A DNA stretch of 64,000 nucleotides. Origin: Labilibaculum antarcticum (GTDB taxonomy: Bacteria; Bacteroidota; Bacteroidia; Bacteroidales; Marinifilaceae). The number at the start of each line of letters is the position of its first letter. Within the stretch, counting starts at the first letter, position 1. The notes under the pieces are model-generated. The model had not been told where the DNA came from. It ran no database searches and saw nothing but the letters and a program-made list of their open reading frames with translations. Shown piece by piece: positions 61,971-64,000 of the stretch. The position numbers and the translations under genes are program-made. Location of the stretch: positions 3,566,361 to 3,630,360 of the forward strand of contig NZ_AP018042.1 of assembly GCF_002356295.1 (NCBI RefSeq), given 5' to 3'.

Positions 61971-63503
61971 CTACAAGTGTTTTCCTGTAAAAGGTTTATT
62001 GTCTCTTGTGTCGTTGTATTTCTTGAATAGATATTCTATTTTATCCTGATATTTTTTGTCATTTATCAGATTGTATCTTTCATCTTCTTTCTCATTGTTG
62101 TTTAAATCAAACAGAGCAATTGGAGTTCTTATTTTATCGGTTTTGTCTTTTTTGTCCATTTGAATGATCAATTTCCAACCTTCGTCGATTATAATAACCT
62201 CTTTATGAGAACCTCCTTGAACCATTAAGAAAGGGTGTGTTTTGGCTCCTTTTGTATTTTGTAACACAGGAAGTAGATTGTATGAATCCATTGCTACATC
62301 TGCGCTAATATTTTGATCTGTAATTGCAGCTAATGTAGCCATAATGTCAAGACCTAGAATTGGTTGCTCTGTACTTTGCTTGGCCTTAATTTCTTTTGGC
62401 CAAGTCACAATAAAAGGCACGCGATGTCCTCCTTCATAAGGATCGTTTTTGCAACCTCTGTAAATGTCGCTTGGTTCATGATGAGAATTCCAAGTGTCTC
62501 CATCTACATGTAATCCACCATTATCAGAAGTGAAAATTAATACGGTATTTTCATAGATGCCTTGTTCTTTTAATTCATCCACAATCATTCCCACTTGCAC
62601 ATCCAACTCCTTAATCATATCCATATGTCTTGATGGAGTGGTACCTGCTATTTTCACGCCATTTAATTCCTTTGCTGCAGAATGTGGTGTATGAACGGCC
62701 TGTGAACAGTAATACATAAAGAATGGTTCTTTTTTATTGGCATGACCTTTAATGTAATCGACAGCTTTGTTTACCAATAAAGGACCAATTTTTCTTGGTT
62801 CCCAATTGGAATCGCCCAGGCCTTCTTTTTTATCCAATTCAAGATCTAAAGAAGCCATGTATTCTTGATCAATTATAGCAATTTTAGACTCCTTTGTTAA
62901 TGGAAACCATTTGTCATTTTCGTAGGCTGCATAAGGAACATTCTGAATTCCAGAAGGCAAATTAAAGCTATAGTCAAACCCATTTTGGTTCGGACCGCTA
63001 GCTACTATTCTAGTAATGTCTACTTCGTCTTCAATTTTCTTTTTTTTGTTCGGAACATACTCAACATTTGGATTGTCTTTTCTGTTGAATGTAGTTCCCA
63101 AATGCCATTTGCCCAAAAAAGCTGTTTGATAATCAGCTTGTTTCATTAATCGGCCCAAAGTTAATTGGTCTGGTTTAATTACTGACTTGGAGTAACCACC
63201 CCAAACACCCCAGGGAAGGGTACTTCGGTAGCAACTGTTTCCTGTCATAATAGCATAACGAGATGTTGCGCACAAGGCTGCTGGTGCATGAGCATTGGTG
63301 AATTTCATTCCTGAATTCGCCAATTTGTCAATATTTGGCGTTTCCAAAATGATTTGATTCGTATGCATGCGACGATAGTTAGAAACGTCGCCTACGCCCA
63401 GATCATCTGCTAATATCACAATGACATTGGGACGCTTGTCTGCAAAACTATTACTCCAAGCAAAGATTGAAAGTAGGAAGGCAATAAATATTTTTTTAAG
63501 CAT
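61971..63503 (-). CDS. S1-type sulfatase with CATSR maturation motif
   Basis: A 510-residue sulfatase (signal peptide ~1-21). It has metal motif ILADDLGVGD, GKWHLGTTF and SDNGGLH, all standard. The maturation site reads CATSR (Cys near residue 78): Thr replaces the canonical Pro at the third position. Some S1 subfamilies accept non-Pro residues there, so it is probably still active, but its maturation may depend on a maturase tolerant of this site. It is co-oriented with the partial sulfatase upstream, 24 bases apart. Substrate is inferred to be sulfated galactan. Confidence 0.9.
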   Translation of the reverse strand: MLKKIFIAFLLSIFAWSNSFADKRPNVIVILADDLGVGDVSNYRRMHTNQIILETPNIDKLANSGMKFTNAHAPAALCATSRYAIMTGNSCYRSTLPWGVWGGYSKSVIKPDQLTLGRLMKQADYQTAFLGKWHLGTTFNRKDNPNVEYVPNKKKKIEDEVDITRIVASGPNQNGFDYSFNLPSGIQNVPYAAYENDKWFPLTKESKIAIIDQEYMASLDLELDKKEGLGDSNWEPRKIGPLLVNKAVDYIKGHANKKEPFFMYYCSQAVHTPHSAAKELNGVKIAGTTPSRHMDMIKELDVQVGMIVDELKEQGIYENTVLIFTSDNGGLHVDGDTWNSHHEPSDIYRGCKNDPYEGGHRVPFIVTWPKEIKAKQSTEQPILGLDIMATLAAITDQNISADVAMDSYNLLPVLQNTKGAKTHPFLMVQGGSHKEVIIIDEGWKLIIQMDKKDKTDKIRTPIALFDLNNNEKEDERYNLINDKKYQDKIEYLFKKYNDTRDNKPFTGKHL

Positions 63504-63527
63504 GATTTATCGATTTACGATCTGTAA

Positions 63528-64000
63528 TTATTTTATTCTTTTGATATAGACGTAGAATGCTGAAAAGTCAATTCCTTCGCTATTGGTGAACAAAGCTTCT
63601 AAATGCTGACGTCCTTTTGAAAGGTATGCTTTGAAACTGACTTTTTTTTGAGTCATGTCAACTTCTTTTACTTGGTGGATTCCTTCAATATCAAGTGTCG
63701 CTTTTTTCAAATGGATAAAAATGCCGGCAGGTTTAATTTCAGTCCAATTGGTTTTAACGCCTTGTTGTGGAACGATATCTTTAAACGCTAAGCCTGATTC
63801 ACGAGGCCATCTGGTTAATGAAATTTCATATTCACCTTCTTCTTGAACATCAATCATCCAATAACCTTTGGCTAAAGCTGGTTTCTTTCCTGAAAAAGGA
63901 TCGCGGATATAAGATTGATTCCAAGCATTTGCCGTGAAGGTATGCAAATCGTGAACTGTAATTGTAGATTCTTCATTTTCAGAAGTTCCAATTTTATAAG
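63528..64000 (-). CDS. C-terminal part of a sulfatase, start beyond window
   Basis: About 157 residues continue off the right edge with no stop. The visible part (NQSYIRDPFSGKKPALAKGYW, EISLTRWPRESG, LEALFTNSEG) matches the C-terminal beta-sandwich extension found in many secreted arylsulfatases. The catalytic domain is outside the window. It overlaps nothing and ends 24 bases before the next sulfatase start, so the two form one transcript. It is called a sulfatase from this domain alone. Confidence 0.75.
   Translation of the reverse strand, partial: YKIGTSENEESTITVHDLHTFTANAWNQSYIRDPFSGKKPALAKGYWMIDVQEEGEYEISLTRWPRESGLAFKDIVPQQGVKTNWTEIKPAGIFIHLKKATLDIEGIHQVKEVDMTQKKVSFKAYLSKGRQHLEALFTNSEGIDFSAFYVYIKRIK

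Overview
The window is AT-rich chromosomal DNA from a marine member of the Bacteroidota. Support comes from a SusC/SusD pair, a type IX secretion (T9SS) C-terminal sorting domain, TAnnTTTG-type -7 promoter boxes with an upstream TTG, A-rich start contexts without Shine-Dalgarno sequences, and a TPR-HTH regulator of Bacteroidota style. The housekeeping genes and sulfatase-rich content fit a Marinilabiliales/Marinifilaceae-like organism, but the taxon is inference.

Most of the window is a large sulfated-galactan utilisation region that I read as carrageenan-directed. Arm 1 (2004-20698, all +) holds two S1-type sulfatases, a GH2, two GH43-like five-bladed propeller proteins, a DUF5060/DUF4038-type TIM-barrel hydrolase, a GH3, a GH16 with the ExDxxE motif, an FnIII-propeller protein and a large Asp-box (BNR) protein. 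A core cassette (25916-34201) has two lambda-carrageenase-like (GH150-like) proteins flanking two iota-carrageenase (GH82) proteins. It is followed by SusC, SusD and two surface lipoproteins (34785-41929). Arm 2 (50233-64000, mostly -) holds further sulfatases, a GH29, a second propeller protein, a second GH2 and the TPR-HTH regulator that probably controls the locus. Several arm 2 proteins are paralogues of arm 1 proteins. The expected flow is: endo-carrageenases cut the polymer outside the cell, SusCD imports oligosaccharides, and periplasmic sulfatases and exo-hydrolases (GH2, GH3, GH29, propeller proteins) finish the job.

Two unrelated blocks interrupt the region. At 20826-25552 there is a small redox/regulatory island: nitroreductase, an AhpD-like gene with an apparent frameshift, a cryptic cysteine-rich micro-ORF, HxlR and AraC regulators, a SnoaL-like lipoprotein with a decayed duplicate of its 3' end, and a DUF3817 membrane protein. 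At 41951-50146 there is an integrase 5' remnant, a five-gene tRNA array (Tyr-Gly-Tyr-Gly-Ser, with a tandem Tyr-Gly duplication), and housekeeping genes (TPR protein, recF, a DciA-like gene, ndk, nrnA-like, RsmI-like, BASS transporter, MBL-fold hydrolase). The window opens inside a PAS sensor histidine kinase gene and closes inside a sulfatase gene. I see no rRNA, CRISPR array or intact insertion sequence.
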